Assembly (NCBI GenBank): GCA_964443135.1
Contig: CAYUBQ010000001.1
Location: 99,331 to 163,330 of the forward strand
Length of the DNA stretch: 64,000 nt
Source of the DNA: JAIPEI01 sp964443135
Lineage (GTDB): Bacteria; Desulfobacterota; DSM-4660; Desulfatiglandales; HGW-15
Direction of reading: 5' to 3'
The notes beneath the pieces are model-generated. The model was not told the DNA's origin, did no database searches, and worked only from the letters and a program-made list of their open reading frames with translations. The position numbers and the translations under genes are program-made. Of this stretch, positions 17,600 through 27,190 are shown piece by piece. Numbering within the stretch: position 1 is the stretch's first letter; every line of letters begins with the position of its first letter.

Positions 17600-17706
17600 C
17601 CCTTGCCCCCCGATTCGGGGGCGGCCCCGAATTCAAGAAAGAGGAACGGTCTGCTTGGGTAGAGGAATCTTCAAACCCGGCGGACTCCTTTTCACCAGGC
17701 CATGGA

Positions 17707-18150
17707 TCAGGACAGCCGGCGCGTGAACCTTCCTGATCGGTGCTCCTGATTTGTCTCCGGCCTGTATGTCTTGATCCTCAGCAGATGAATGGTTACGCCC
17801 ACGGCGATGACCACCATAACCAACCGCAGCCACCACTGTGAGATCAAGAACACCGATGTCACACCGATGGTCAACCACAGCAAAGAGATCGTGAGCACCT
17901 TCTGCTTCAGGGATATGCCCCTGCCTTCCCGGTAGTTCCTGATGTAGTCCCCGAACCAGCGGTTGGTGATCAGCCAGTGATAAAACCTCTCCGAGCTGTG
18001 CGCGTAGCAAATGGCGGCGAGAAGCAGAAAGGGGGTCGTAGGCAGCACCGGCAGGAACATGCCGAGCACCGCCAGTACGACACAAAGCGTACCCAGGACG
18101 ACCAGCAAAGCCCTGATGGGCCACTTCAATGGTCCCGGTTCGGTCTTCAC
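17707..18150 (-). CDS. DUF454 (YbaN-family) small inner-membrane protein
   Basis: 147 residues. The DUF454 core is clear: VVLGTLCVVLAVLGMFLPVL then PTTPFLLLAAICYAHSSERFYHWL then NRWFGDYIRNYREGRGI, followed by two further membrane helices. YbaN-family proteins are inner-membrane proteins of unknown function, sometimes near heme or iron genes. I chose GTG 18150 (VKTEPGPLKWP) because GGGGGAG lies about seven bases upstream; upstream codons in the same frame do not look like protein. The interval to the TPR gene (18151-18403) holds nothing recognised. Confidence 0.78.
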   Translation of the reverse strand: MKTEPGPLKWPIRALLVVLGTLCVVLAVLGMFLPVLPTTPFLLLAAICYAHSSERFYHWLITNRWFGDYIRNYREGRGISLKQKVLTISLLWLTIGVTSVFLISQWWLRLVMVVIAVGVTIHLLRIKTYRPETNQEHRSGRFTRRLS

Positions 18151-18403
18151 GCTACGTCTCCCCCAGGGTGCCGCTCTTCGGCGCGGGCATTCGTGAGGAT
18201 CATCCTTTTGAGTCGCATGGTCAGCGTACTCCCCGGTAAGCCGGGGCCCGAAGGGGTCTTTTCGGTCAGGATAACGCTCGAGACGGTCGAGTTTCAAGAA
18301 TCCGATCCTGCGTCGAAGGAGAGGCGGCCGGTTCGTGTGTGGCCATCCGAAGTCAAAGGCGAGACTTACCCGCGAGGCGGGGCTTCCGCCTCGCGGGCTT
18401 CGT

Positions 18404-20059
18404 CTACTGGTCCGAGGTTACGCTCCCTGCGTGCTCGAGCCTCTTTCTTTGTGCTTCGGCTGAGGCGGTGTCCATGAGCTTCCGGTAGTACTCCGCCGCC
18501 CGGGTGTCGTCCCCTGCGAGCTCAGCGGCCCTTCCCGCGCCATAGAGGCTGTTGAAGCGGTTGGGGCTGCGCTCCAGGGCTTTGAGGTACTGCTCGTGGG
18601 CCTCCTGGTGGCGACCCATGTCGATGAGCATGTCGGCCAGCAGCTCGCGGGCGGGCAGGACCTCTCCCGGCGTGATGGGGTGCTTCTCGGTATCGGCCTC
18701 CTTCTCCGCGGCCCGGCGCATCGTCTCCAGAGCCTGTTCCTGGTTTCCTTCCGCGTGCTCGAGCCAGGCCCCGGCTGTGAGCCGCTGGATCTCGACCTGG
18801 TTGGCCCAGTAGGCGGAGCTTGCCGCGGCCTGCTCGCGGAGCGATGCCAGCTCACCCATCGCCTCACGGGCGTCTTGCGCGTCTCCGCTCCGCGCCGAGC
18901 CGAGCGCACGCGCGAAATGGGTCATGGCCTCCATGGCGGGGTACCGGTCCCAGGGGAAGCTCTCCGGCTGCCTGGGCTCGAGCCGGGCCGCCTCGGACCA
19001 GTGCTGCCTCTCCAGGGCGACCCGCGCGGGGATGGCGGCAAATGCGTACGCCGAGGCAGGGTGGGGCTGGAACGGACCTTCCAGGTTCCTGACCGTCTCG
19101 AGGATCTCCTCCGCCTTGCGGTCGTCGGCCCGTTGGAGATACGCATACGCCAGGTAGTCGAGTGCGTGGGGATAGTGGAGGGAGACCTTGTCGCCGGCAG
19201 GGTGCTTCAGGGCGGCTTCAGCGGATCGGCTGTTCATGGCAATGGACTCCTCCCACAGCCCGAGGCGGGTGAAGATGTGGGAGGGCATGTGAAGCGCATG
19301 GGGAACCGCGGGCGCGATCTCCCCGTAGCTGCGGGCCACCGGAAGCGCCTTTTCGGCCAGGGGGGGATAGTCATAGGCGTGGATGGTGTAGTGGTGCGCA
19401 CCCGGGTGATCGGGGATCCGGCTCAGGACCTCCTGGGCGATCTCCGCCGCCTGTTTCTGCTTGGCATAGCTCTTGTCGGCGGGGTCTGCCGTGGCCATGT
19501 GGGCGAGGGCATAGAAGGTCGCCGCCTCCGGGTCCTCGGGAAAGCGCTCGCGGGCCCTTTTCCACCCCTGTTCGAAACCGGCGAGGTTGGCCTCTTCCTC
19601 ACGGCTCCACCCGGGTGCATAGTAGGCTTCCACTGCAGAAATGAAGGCCTCCTCCCGGGCGGTCTTCTTTTTTGACAGGGCCTCGTCCACCAGCGCCCTT
19701 CCCTTCTCGAAGTCGGACTCGCTCGGAGGGTCCGACCAGAGGGGGTGGATGTAGCTCATGGCCCGGCCCCAGTACCCCATGGCGCAGTCCGGATCGGCTT
19801 GGGTGGCCGCGGTGAAGGCGGCCCGTGCGCCCTCGTAGGTCATGTGATGCAGCAGGGCCAGTCCCCGGGACGCGTGCCGGCGGGCGGCGTCGCTGCAGGA
19901 GCCCGGGAGGCGAACCGTTCCGAGCTCGTCTCCGTAGGTGTCGCCCTGAGCCTCCACGGCTCGGGTGTGAGTCGTTTCGGATGCCTCCCGGGCGTGGGCC
20001 GGGCTCACGAGAAGGACCGCCATGACGAGCAGCAGTCCGTGTACGAAAATGGTTTTCAT
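18404..20059 (-). CDS. Exported TPR-repeat protein
   Basis: 551 residues. A signal peptide of about 23 residues (hydrophobic core LLLVMAVLLVSPAHA) begins the protein. The rest is helical with TPR-like repeats: HHMTYEGARAAFTAATQADP near residue 70, GRAMSYIHPLWSDPP near 95, a conserved HAYDYPPLAEKALPVARSY near 230, HALHMPSHIFTRLGLW near 265, and final TPRs near 455-540. It resembles a family of periplasmic TPR proteins of unknown role. GGAGGG precedes the ATG by about seven bases. It is followed in the same direction by nothing close; the upstream gene is another exported protein 44 bp away, so they may form an operon. Confidence 0.82.
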   Translation of the reverse strand: MKTIFVHGLLLVMAVLLVSPAHAREASETTHTRAVEAQGDTYGDELGTVRLPGSCSDAARRHASRGLALLHHMTYEGARAAFTAATQADPDCAMGYWGRAMSYIHPLWSDPPSESDFEKGRALVDEALSKKKTAREEAFISAVEAYYAPGWSREEEANLAGFEQGWKRARERFPEDPEAATFYALAHMATADPADKSYAKQKQAAEIAQEVLSRIPDHPGAHHYTIHAYDYPPLAEKALPVARSYGEIAPAVPHALHMPSHIFTRLGLWEESIAMNSRSAEAALKHPAGDKVSLHYPHALDYLAYAYLQRADDRKAEEILETVRNLEGPFQPHPASAYAFAAIPARVALERQHWSEAARLEPRQPESFPWDRYPAMEAMTHFARALGSARSGDAQDAREAMGELASLREQAAASSAYWANQVEIQRLTAGAWLEHAEGNQEQALETMRRAAEKEADTEKHPITPGEVLPARELLADMLIDMGRHQEAHEQYLKALERSPNRFNSLYGAGRAAELAGDDTRAAEYYRKLMDTASAEAQRKRLEHAGSVTSDQ

Positions 20060-20103
20060 GATCTTCCCTCCAACGGTGAAATCCTTCCTGAGTGCGGCCT
20101 GTC

Positions 20104-20853
20104 CTAGCGCACGGTGAACGTCGAGCGGTCCAGGCCGGTGTTGCCGCTTTCCGGGTGGTAGGCCACGGCGCGGATCAGGTACGTACCCGGCTCGACGACC
20201 TCGAGGTCGGCGGCGTAGCGGGTGCCCTCCCCGGTCCAGGCGAGGTCCTTTTTGGCGACGGTCTGGTCGTCCTTGAGAACGGTGGCCGTGATCTCGTAGT
20301 CCTTTGCGTCCCACAGGCTGTCCGGTACGACGGGGCAGCCGCATCCCATGACCACGCTGGTCTCGATGCGGACCGTGCCCGGGCTCTTCCGGGCGCGGTG
20401 CGCAGGGGCGAGGAGCTGGATCACGAGGCCGGGGAGCTCCAGGCGCCAGGCGTCCCCGCCCGTGACGTGGCCGCCGGGCACCACCCACATGGTGGAGGAG
20501 GCCTCGTTGCCGTCGGGATCGGTCATGGGGCCCCTGGCGGTGACGCGAAGGAGGACGGGTTGTTCCAGGTCGAGCACGGCCTTGAAGCGGGCCGCGTTTT
20601 CGGTGGAGACGGGCGTGTGGGTGGTGTGCCTGTCCTCCATGATCAGCCGGGTGTCGCCGGTCCCGCCCTCGGTGTAGCCCCGGGCCAGCAGCTCGCCGGT
20701 CATGGCGTCCTCCAGGGTCACCAGGGCGCCGCCCATGCTGGTGCCGATGAACTTGCTGCCCTTGCTGAGGACGTGGACCACGATCTCCGTGGGCTCGGCC
20801 AGGGCGGTTCCGGTGAGCAGGAGGAACGAGAGCAGCAGGGTCAGGGTTCTCAT
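20104..20853 (-). CDS. Exported protein of unknown function
   Basis: 249 residues with a clear signal peptide (MRTLTLLLSFLLLTGTALA). The mature part is predicted beta-rich: VVHVLSKGSKFIGTSMGGA, RLELPGLVIQLLAPAH and TVLKDDQTVAKKDLAW look like strands of immunoglobulin-like or carboxypeptidase-regulatory domains. There is a compact VVMGCGCPVVPDSLWD segment near residue 165 with two cysteines that could bind metal or form a disulfide. I do not recognise the family. It precedes the TPR gene by 44 bp on the same strand, which suggests shared expression. Confidence 0.75.
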   Translation of the reverse strand: MRTLTLLLSFLLLTGTALAEPTEIVVHVLSKGSKFIGTSMGGALVTLEDAMTGELLARGYTEGGTGDTRLIMEDRHTTHTPVSTENAARFKAVLDLEQPVLLRVTARGPMTDPDGNEASSTMWVVPGGHVTGGDAWRLELPGLVIQLLAPAHRARKSPGTVRIETSVVMGCGCPVVPDSLWDAKDYEITATVLKDDQTVAKKDLAWTGEGTRYAADLEVVEPGTYLIRAVAYHPESGNTGLDRSTFTVR

Positions 20854-21000
20854 GGTCGTTCTCCTTGGGGTCGGGTGGGTCAGCGCACATTGTGCCGGGC
20901 TTCGTGCGGCACTCCCTTCCAGTTACGATAGGGCTCGAATGGGGCTCGGTCAAAGGCCCCGGGGTTGGATGGTCTCGTTTTGAGGAGGGGCGTCGGGGGG

Positions 21001-23466
21001 TCAGGCCTCCTGGAGATGCTCCAGGTGGGCCAGGACCAGCTTGATCTCGCCGTAGGTGCAGTCGTTTAAGGCCTCTTTGAGCTTCTTGAGGGATCTTCCC
21101 CGGGTGGTCTCGATCTGGTGCTCGATGGCCCGGCGCTTGTCCTCGGGCACCACGTCGTGGATGTCCAGCTCCCCTTGGGCCACGAAGTGGGCCAGGTGGC
21201 CCTCGATGGTGGCGTTGGCGAGGCCCCGCTCGGCGGCGATCCTGGGGATGGGGAGCCCCCGCTGGAAGGCCTCGAGGGTGATCTTTTTGGTGTCCTCCTT
21301 GGTTTGTTCCTTTGGCGGCTCCGGGTGGGCGGGCTCGGGGAGGTCCACCGACTCGATCCCGTGCTCCCGGCGGTAGTCGGCCACCAGGGCGGTCAGCTCC
21401 TCGCCGTACCTGGCGGCCAGCCGCTTGCCGATGCCCCGGACCCGCTTCAAATCGGTCAGGGTGTCCGGGAGGTGGACTGCGATCTGGACCAGGGTCCGCT
21501 GGTGAAGGACCTGGTAGGCGGGGACGCCCTCGTCCGCCGCCTTGTGCTTGCGCCACTGCCGCAGGGCCTCGAACAGCTCGGGGTGGCCCACGTCCGCCTC
21601 GGTGTAGGCGGGGGCCGCTTTGGTCCGGGGCTTTTCGGTCTCCATGGCCGCCACGGAGAGGGCCCGGAGGTATTGGCCGGGGGAGAAGCCCTCCCGGCAG
21701 GAGAGGATGCCCGCCAGCTTGACGGCCGCCTCCTGGCGGAGCTCGCGGGCTGCGTCCTGGACGTGTTTCCGCACCTCCTTGTTGTCGGTCTCGACGGAGA
21801 AGCCCTCGATGGCCGGGCTGAGGATCGTCTGGAACCGATCCTCGAAGTAGCCGGCCGCCTTGCCGAGCCTCTCCCGGATGGCGGGGTCCTTTGCGGGCTC
21901 CCCGCCCTGGGCGAACATCCCCTGGAGCTGCCGCTTGAACCGCTCGCCCACCTGGACGATCTCCTTGAATGCCTGCCCCCGGACCCGGTCCAGCTCCTCG
22001 TGGCCGGTTCCCTGGATCAGGGGGGCGCTCGCGTGGAGGAGCCGGGTCAGGCGGTCGAGCTGGCGGTCCAGCTCCCGGAAACCGAAGGCCTCCAGGAGGA
22101 GCCGCTGCTGGTAGCGGCTCTTGGCGGCGGCCAGGTCCCGGGGCGAGGGCGGTTGTTGGACGGACTCCCGCACGAAGCGATGGACCGTGGGGTCGGTCTT
22201 GACGGTGGAAGGGGCCAGGGGGGTGCTGAGGACCAGGCCCTCGAGGGTGCGGCAGCGGCTCAGGGCCACGTAGACCTGGCCGTAGGCGAAGGCGGCCTGG
22301 GCGTCGATGACCGCCTTGTCGAAGGTGAGGCCCTGGCTCTTGTGGATGGTGATGGCCCAGGCGGGCTTGAGGGGGACCTGGGTGAAGGTGCCCACGACCT
22401 GGCGGGCGATCTCCCCGGTCTGGGGGTCCACGGAGTAGTCGACGTTCTCCCAGGTGGTCCGATCCACCGGGATGGGGGCGGGGTCCCCCGGGCAGCGGAC
22501 CTCCACGGCGTCCCGGGAGAGCCGGGTGACGGTGCCGATCTTGCCGTTGAAGTAGAGCTTGTCCGGGGACATGTCGTTGCGGATGAACATCGCCTGGGCG
22601 CCCTTCTTGAGCTCCAGGACCGCGGCGGTGGGGTGGGCCTGCTCCGGGAACTCCCCTTCCAGGTCGGCCTGGAACCGGCGGCGCGTTCCGGGGAGGGCCT
22701 TCATGCGGGCGCGGTTGACCGCGTCGGCGCTCCGGTTGTGGGTGCAGAGGGTGATGTAGCCCTCGTCGTCGGCCGGAGCGAAGCCCGGGACGTGGCGGGC
22801 GTTGAGCTCGTCCAGAGTGCGGCGGTCGAGGGCGTTGTCCCGGACCCGGTTGAGGAGCTCGATGAAGCGCGGGTCGGACTGGCGGTAGATCCGCTCGAGC
22901 TGGATGGGGACCATCCCCTCCCGGGCCAGGGCCGTGCTGCTGAAGAAGTAGGGGGAGTCGTAGCGGTTCCTCAGGAGCTCCCACTCCTCCTTCTTGACCA
23001 CGGGCGAGAGCTGGTGGAGGTCGCCGATCATGAGGAGCTGCACGCCGCCGAAGGGGCGGTCGTTTCGGCGGTAGCGGCGGAGGACGGCGTCCACGGCGTC
23101 CAGGAGGTCGGCGCGCACCATGCTGATCTCGTCGATGATCAGGAGGTCCAGGCTGCGGATGAGGTTCTTCTTCTCCCGGCGCATCCGGTGGCGGCCGGTG
23201 AACGCCTCGCTTCCGGGGACGAACGGGCCGAAGGGGAGCTGGAAGAAGGAGTGGAGGGTGACGCCGCCGGCGTTGATGGCGGCCACGCCCGTGGGGGCGG
23301 TCACCACCAGCCGCTTGGGAGAGGTCCGGGCGACCTCGTGGAGAAAGGTGGTCTTGCCGGTGCCGGCCTTGCCCGTGAGGAAGACGTTGCAGTCCGTGTG
23401 GCGGACGTAGTCCTCGGCCAGCTGGAGCTGGGGGTTGGGGGAGGTTGTGGGCTCAGGCGCGGGCAT
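21001..23466 (-). CDS. PIF1-like superfamily 1 DNA helicase with HRDC and helix-turn-helix domains
   Basis: 821 residues. Motif I is FLTGKAGTGKTTFLHEVA near residue 29, motif Ia TAPTGVAAINAGGVTLHSFF near 56, motif II LLIIDEISMVRADLL near 105 and the C-terminal helicase motif WAITIHKSQGLTFDKAVID near 372, with YVALSRCRTLEGLVL. An HRDC domain follows near 620-690 (LFEALRQWRKHKA to GIGKRLAARYGEEL), then a C-terminal helix-turn-helix near 720-770. PIF1-type helicases unwind G-quadruplexes and stalled forks. The HRDC and HTH parts are those of RecQ-type proteins; this combination is widespread in anaerobic bacteria. Confidence 0.88.
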   Translation of the reverse strand: MPAPEPTTSPNPQLQLAEDYVRHTDCNVFLTGKAGTGKTTFLHEVARTSPKRLVVTAPTGVAAINAGGVTLHSFFQLPFGPFVPGSEAFTGRHRMRREKKNLIRSLDLLIIDEISMVRADLLDAVDAVLRRYRRNDRPFGGVQLLMIGDLHQLSPVVKKEEWELLRNRYDSPYFFSSTALAREGMVPIQLERIYRQSDPRFIELLNRVRDNALDRRTLDELNARHVPGFAPADDEGYITLCTHNRSADAVNRARMKALPGTRRRFQADLEGEFPEQAHPTAAVLELKKGAQAMFIRNDMSPDKLYFNGKIGTVTRLSRDAVEVRCPGDPAPIPVDRTTWENVDYSVDPQTGEIARQVVGTFTQVPLKPAWAITIHKSQGLTFDKAVIDAQAAFAYGQVYVALSRCRTLEGLVLSTPLAPSTVKTDPTVHRFVRESVQQPPSPRDLAAAKSRYQQRLLLEAFGFRELDRQLDRLTRLLHASAPLIQGTGHEELDRVRGQAFKEIVQVGERFKRQLQGMFAQGGEPAKDPAIRERLGKAAGYFEDRFQTILSPAIEGFSVETDNKEVRKHVQDAARELRQEAAVKLAGILSCREGFSPGQYLRALSVAAMETEKPRTKAAPAYTEADVGHPELFEALRQWRKHKAADEGVPAYQVLHQRTLVQIAVHLPDTLTDLKRVRGIGKRLAARYGEELTALVADYRREHGIESVDLPEPAHPEPPKEQTKEDTKKITLEAFQRGLPIPRIAAERGLANATIEGHLAHFVAQGELDIHDVVPEDKRRAIEHQIETTRGRSLKKLKEALNDCTYGEIKLVLAHLEHLQEA

Positions 23467-23528
23467 GGGGTCCTGCGTTTCTCCTTCGATCCCTGTCCCT
23501 GGCTCGGGGGTTGGTGGGGCCAGAGGGT

Positions 23529-23732
23529 CTACCCATCCTGCTTCCTGAGCTGCGTGACGGTCTTCCCGGCGACGCCCCAGTTGTCCGTGTCCACCTCGTC
23601 GATCACCACGAACACGGTCTTGGGGCTCTTTCCCAGCACATCCACGAGCAGGTCGGTGGCGCCCTGGATGAGCCGTTCCTTCTGCTCGGCCGTGACGCCC
23701 TCCCGGGTGACCTTGATGTTCACGTACGGCAT
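23529..23732 (-). CDS. 4-oxalocrotonate tautomerase family protein
   Basis: 67 residues, the usual size. After the start Met the catalytic Pro-1 is present (MPYVNIKVTREGVTAEQK), with the FVVIDEVDTDNWGVAGKT C-terminal segment that packs the hexamer. These enzymes use the N-terminal proline to tautomerise or dehalogenate small molecules. Isolated between the helicase and ybaK genes on the same strand; substrate unknown. Confidence 0.88.
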   Translation of the reverse strand: MPYVNIKVTREGVTAEQKERLIQGATDLLVDVLGKSPKTVFVVIDEVDTDNWGVAGKTVTQLRKQDG

Positions 23733-23778
23733 GGTGACCTCCCTGGTTCAGCAGTGAAAGGAAAAAGGGCCGTGGGGT

Positions 23779-24255
23779 TCAGCGCCCCGGCCTCGCTACG
23801 GCCTCGAACCCGGCGCCGGTCAGCGCGGCCAGGTCCCGGGGGGCGAGCTCCATCTGGAGCCCCCGGCGCCCGGCGCTGACGTAGAGGGTGTCGTGCCGTT
23901 CGGCGGAGTCGTCGATGACCGTCCGGAGGCGCTTTTTCTGGCCCAGGGGGCTCACGCCGCCCAGGACGTAGCCGGTGGCCCGCTCCACCTCCTTCTTGTC
24001 CGCCATGGCCTCCTTCCTGGCGCCCAGGATCTTGGCGAAGCGCTTCAGGTCGAGCCGGCTCGAGACCGGCAGCACGGCCACGGCCAGCCGCCCGTCGTCG
24101 CCTGCGGCCACGATGGTCTTGAACACCCGGTCCGGGTCCACGCCCAGCTTGGCCGCGGCCTCGTCCCCGTAGGAGTCGGCCCCGGGGTCGTGGTCGTACT
24201 CGTGGAGGCGAAAGGAAATGCCGGCTTTTTGGGCGGCCTGGACGGCTGGGGTCAT
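23779..24255 (-). CDS. ybaK: Cys-tRNA(Pro)/Cys-tRNA(Cys) deacylase YbaK
   Basis: 158 residues, the YbaK length. Key segments: KTIVAAGDDGRLAVAVLPVS near residue 46, the Lys-containing DLKRFAKILGARKEAMADKK, and YVLGGVSPLGQKKRLRTVID with the GGVSP loop, then the DTLYVSAGRRGLQMEL end. YbaK removes cysteine mischarged on tRNA(Pro). I start at ATG 24255 (MTPAVQAA), the family start; codons upstream in this frame look random. Confidence 0.92.
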   Translation of the reverse strand: MTPAVQAAQKAGISFRLHEYDHDPGADSYGDEAAAKLGVDPDRVFKTIVAAGDDGRLAVAVLPVSSRLDLKRFAKILGARKEAMADKKEVERATGYVLGGVSPLGQKKRLRTVIDDSAERHDTLYVSAGRRGLQMELAPRDLAALTGAGFEAVARPGR

Positions 24256-24391
24256 GGTGCGACGGCTCCAGGGGTCCGGGCCGGGTTCACCCGGCCCGAG
24301 GGAAGCGTTTGTTACGGGGTATACATCAAAGAGGGGGGTCGGATCAAGGCGGCCGTCCGGAAGGAGGGGAGGCGCAGGGCGGCCGGTCCGC

Positions 24392-26557
24392 CTATGTGTT
24401 GAGATGCTTTCGAATCGACTCCACGTCTTCGCCGGAAAAGCAGCCATCCTCCAACGGCTGTTTGAACACCTCCAGGGCGGTTGCCTCACCCAGCTTCCGG
24501 TAGGACTCGAACTGGTTCTCGTCAAAAAACTGGTCCCCCGTGGTCTGATCGGGAAAGCCCGGGTTCTTCCTGCGGTAGGCCAGAAGATCCTCCGGTTCCT
24601 TTCCTGTGACCGCCGACTTGATGTAAATCAGCCGGCCGAGGGCCTCGTCCGGATCGTTGCTGGGGTAGTGGATGTCCCCGACCACGCAGCAGGTCCTGCT
24701 CAGGCCGGTCTCGGGGTCGGGACGGAGGTCCGTCGTGTCGATGGTGATGTCGACGCCGAGGTCGATCCGCGCCTTGCGGATCACGTTGGCGAGGTCGGTC
24801 ATGGCGAAATCCGGGTCCGCCGTGGCATCCGAGGCGATGATGATCCGGCATCTCCGCTTGAGGAGCGGGTAGATGCCCAGGTTCTCGTGGTGTCCGCCGT
24901 CCGAGAGGTTGAGCAGCTCGTCCCTCTCGTCGGCCTCACCCAGAATCTCCTTGAGGAAGTACCAGGGCCAGAACACGGCCTTCCCCTTCAGGCTGAACGC
25001 GGGGTTGGGGTTGGACATCCACCGGTTCAGCCTCACGTTCAGCAGGGTGAGCAGCGCCCTCAGGGCCTTGTTCGTGGACGTTCCCATCTGCGGGCTGGCG
25101 GCCGCCCCGGAGATGGCCATGGCCGTGGCCAATCGCGTCTTGCCGTCGTTGTACTCCTCTGTTTTCCTGTAGCCGGTGCACTCCGATCCCACGTGGTACC
25201 TGGAGAAGAAGAAGAAGTCGGCCCCCCGTCCCCGAAGGTACCGATCCGTGCTTCCCGGCACGTTCAAGGTCGTGTTGATGAGGTGGTAAGGCGCCCCGTT
25301 CCCCTGCTCGTGCAGCTGGGACAGACGAAGGGGCTCGTTGGACACGACCCGGGTGGCCGAGCCTTTGCTCCTGTCCACCTTGACGATGTAGGCCTCGCTC
25401 AACCGGTCCCGGTAGAAGTGGTGGAGGGAGGTGCGGTTGGTGTCGATGAGCAGGCTTGCGGCCAGAAACACCGCCGCCGCCGGAAGCGTCCAGAAGAGCG
25501 CCGTCCCTTCGTAGGCCTCGGCCGTGGCCAGAATCCGAAGCAGCCAGGCGAAAAGAACGGGCAGGAGGAGCACCCAGCCCACCCGGAAAATGATCCCCAG
25601 GGCCGCGCGCATTTTCTCGTTTCTGCTCTGTACGAGACCGGCGATCAGTCCCAGGGCGGAGGCGACGGAGACGCCGGAGAGAAGGTTCACCACCCAGCCC
25701 CGGGCCTCGTCCCAGTGGGCGGCGAGGAGCGCGACCAGCCCCAGACCGGCCGACACGACCAGAACGGCCGCCAGGACGGCGTTGATGTACTGGGACTTTT
25801 TCCTGTCCTCCATGTCCGGCTCGCGCCGGCAGGTGGCGCCGTACCCGCGGACCACGACCATCAGGATGACACTGCAGAGGCTGACCACGAAGCACGCGTT
25901 GTCGAAATCCCTCGAGAAGGCCGGGTTCGCCGCCAGCGCATGGATGCCCCACCCGAACAGGATCAGCAGGCCCACCGGGAACAGGTTGCTCAGGATCAGG
26001 CCCGTCAGGTAGGTTCCGAGCATGCGTGCATACTCGAGGAAGCTCCCTTTCACGGCGAGGAAGTTGCCGTGCTCGCGGAGGTGCTTCACGGTCTTGCGCT
26101 CGTCCGGCTTGGTCTTGCGCTGAAAGCGGAACGGGAACCCCTCCTCCTCCACCGAGGCCTGGGAATCCTCCAAGAGGGAGCTGAGGCAGGACCCGATGTA
26201 GCCGCCCCCCGACACGGTGGACAGGTAGTCGCAGCAGCGCAGCACGCCCCGCCGGGCCAGCCCCTGAAGCACGCCCAGGTTGAAGGTGGCCGAACGAATC
26301 CCGCCCCCGGACAAGGCCAGGCCCGCCAGCTCGGCCCTGGCGCTGGGCCGGATGTCCGTCTGGGGCGCCTCCCGGGTCGGGTCGGGGTCCACCCGGGTGG
26401 CGTCGTCCAGCGCCTCGAGCAGTCGTTCCTGCTCCCCGATGACGGGCTGGGGGTCCAGCCGGAGCGCTTTGCGCCGCTTTTCTACGTACGCCAGCTCGTA
26501 GAGAAAGACCTTGGCGAACAGGTTCGTAAACCCCTTCTTTCCGTTTTCCGAAGCCAT
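24392..26557 (-). CDS. Patatin-like phospholipase with a large membrane insertion
   Basis: 721 residues. The patatin oxyanion loop LALSGGGIRSATFNLGVLQG is near residue 80 and the nucleophile elbow STVSGGGYIGS near 110; the catalytic Asp is likely in NLSDGGHHENLGIYPL near 565. Between them, residues about 175-405 hold seven or more hydrophobic segments, an insertion that anchors the enzyme in the membrane. The protein should release fatty acids from phospholipids at the membrane. GGGGGAGGG precedes ATG 26557 well; a longer frame reaching 26725 overlaps the next gene and is not used. Next to an unknown helical protein and an M15 peptidase on the same strand. Confidence 0.82.
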   Translation of the reverse strand: MASENGKKGFTNLFAKVFLYELAYVEKRRKALRLDPQPVIGEQERLLEALDDATRVDPDPTREAPQTDIRPSARAELAGLALSGGGIRSATFNLGVLQGLARRGVLRCCDYLSTVSGGGYIGSCLSSLLEDSQASVEEEGFPFRFQRKTKPDERKTVKHLREHGNFLAVKGSFLEYARMLGTYLTGLILSNLFPVGLLILFGWGIHALAANPAFSRDFDNACFVVSLCSVILMVVVRGYGATCRREPDMEDRKKSQYINAVLAAVLVVSAGLGLVALLAAHWDEARGWVVNLLSGVSVASALGLIAGLVQSRNEKMRAALGIIFRVGWVLLLPVLFAWLLRILATAEAYEGTALFWTLPAAAVFLAASLLIDTNRTSLHHFYRDRLSEAYIVKVDRSKGSATRVVSNEPLRLSQLHEQGNGAPYHLINTTLNVPGSTDRYLRGRGADFFFFSRYHVGSECTGYRKTEEYNDGKTRLATAMAISGAAASPQMGTSTNKALRALLTLLNVRLNRWMSNPNPAFSLKGKAVFWPWYFLKEILGEADERDELLNLSDGGHHENLGIYPLLKRRCRIIIASDATADPDFAMTDLANVIRKARIDLGVDITIDTTDLRPDPETGLSRTCCVVGDIHYPSNDPDEALGRLIYIKSAVTGKEPEDLLAYRRKNPGFPDQTTGDQFFDENQFESYRKLGEATALEVFKQPLEDGCFSGEDVESIRKHLNT

Positions 26558-26628
26558 GACCAGCCCTCCCCCATGAACCGCCCCTCGTCTCCTGCCCGGG
26601 ACGGCGCGATCGGACAGCCCCTTTTCCT

Positions 26629-27132
26629 TCAGAACCCGATGTCTCCCGCATCGATGTTCGAAAAAGACGGCACCCCTCTTCCTCTCCACTTTTCGCGGAA
26701 CGCCTTGTTCCCGTCCAGTCGCCACAAAGACTCCAGGTGGATCTGTCTCTCGTTAGGAAACGCGGAGGCCCTGGAGCGGGCACCATACTTCCCTTGTGGG
26801 TGTGGCCGTAGAGGCCGGGTGGCGTGGACCAGCCGGTCCACGGCGTGCATCAGGGCCGAGGCCGTCGCGGAGACGTTTCCGGCGGGGAGGGTCTGGTTGC
26901 TTTCATAGGCGGAGATCACGGCCAGCGAGGACTTCAGGGCGCTTTCGGCCTGGAGCCGATCGGTGGCGTCGAGCATCCGGGTGATGTCCGTTCTCCTGGC
27001 CAGGTGAAAGCGCAGGAGCAGCACGTCCTCTCGCAGCGTTTGAATCCACTGGATGTCCTGCGTGAGCACCCGGTTCGGCATGGCGCCGGCCACGCCGGTC
27101 CTTTCGGCTCGAGCCTCTGCCCCGCTTCCCAT
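26629..27132 (-). CDS. Hypothetical helical protein
   Basis: 167 residues, no family recognised. The middle is alpha-helical (WIQTLREDVLLLRFHLARRT, DITRMLDATDRLQAESAL, SATASALMHAVDRLVHATRP), the C-terminus is basic and glycine-poor and could be disordered. No signal peptide or membrane segment. It lies between the patatin gene (71 bp downstream) and the M15 peptidase gene (58 bp upstream) on the same strand, so the three may be one operon. Confidence 0.6.
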   Translation of the reverse strand: MGSGAEARAERTGVAGAMPNRVLTQDIQWIQTLREDVLLLRFHLARRTDITRMLDATDRLQAESALKSSLAVISAYESNQTLPAGNVSATASALMHAVDRLVHATRPLRPHPQGKYGARSRASAFPNERQIHLESLWRLDGNKAFREKWRGRGVPSFSNIDAGDIGF

Positions 27133-27190
27133 GGCGTCACCTCCTGCTTGGAAAGACAGCCTTGTTGCCGGAAATGAATGGCCCCTCTTT

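Noticed and set aside
18404..22984. A single minus-strand frame of 1526 codons
   Set aside because: Only the part below 20059 is a real gene; the rest is the shadow of two genes in other frames, with a proline/arginine-rich sequence typical of GC-rich antisense or off-frame reading.
26557..26725. Longer start of the patatin gene at 26725
   Set aside because: It would overlap the neighbouring helical-protein gene, and the extra residues are Arg-rich without family similarity; ATG 26557 has a strong ribosome site.
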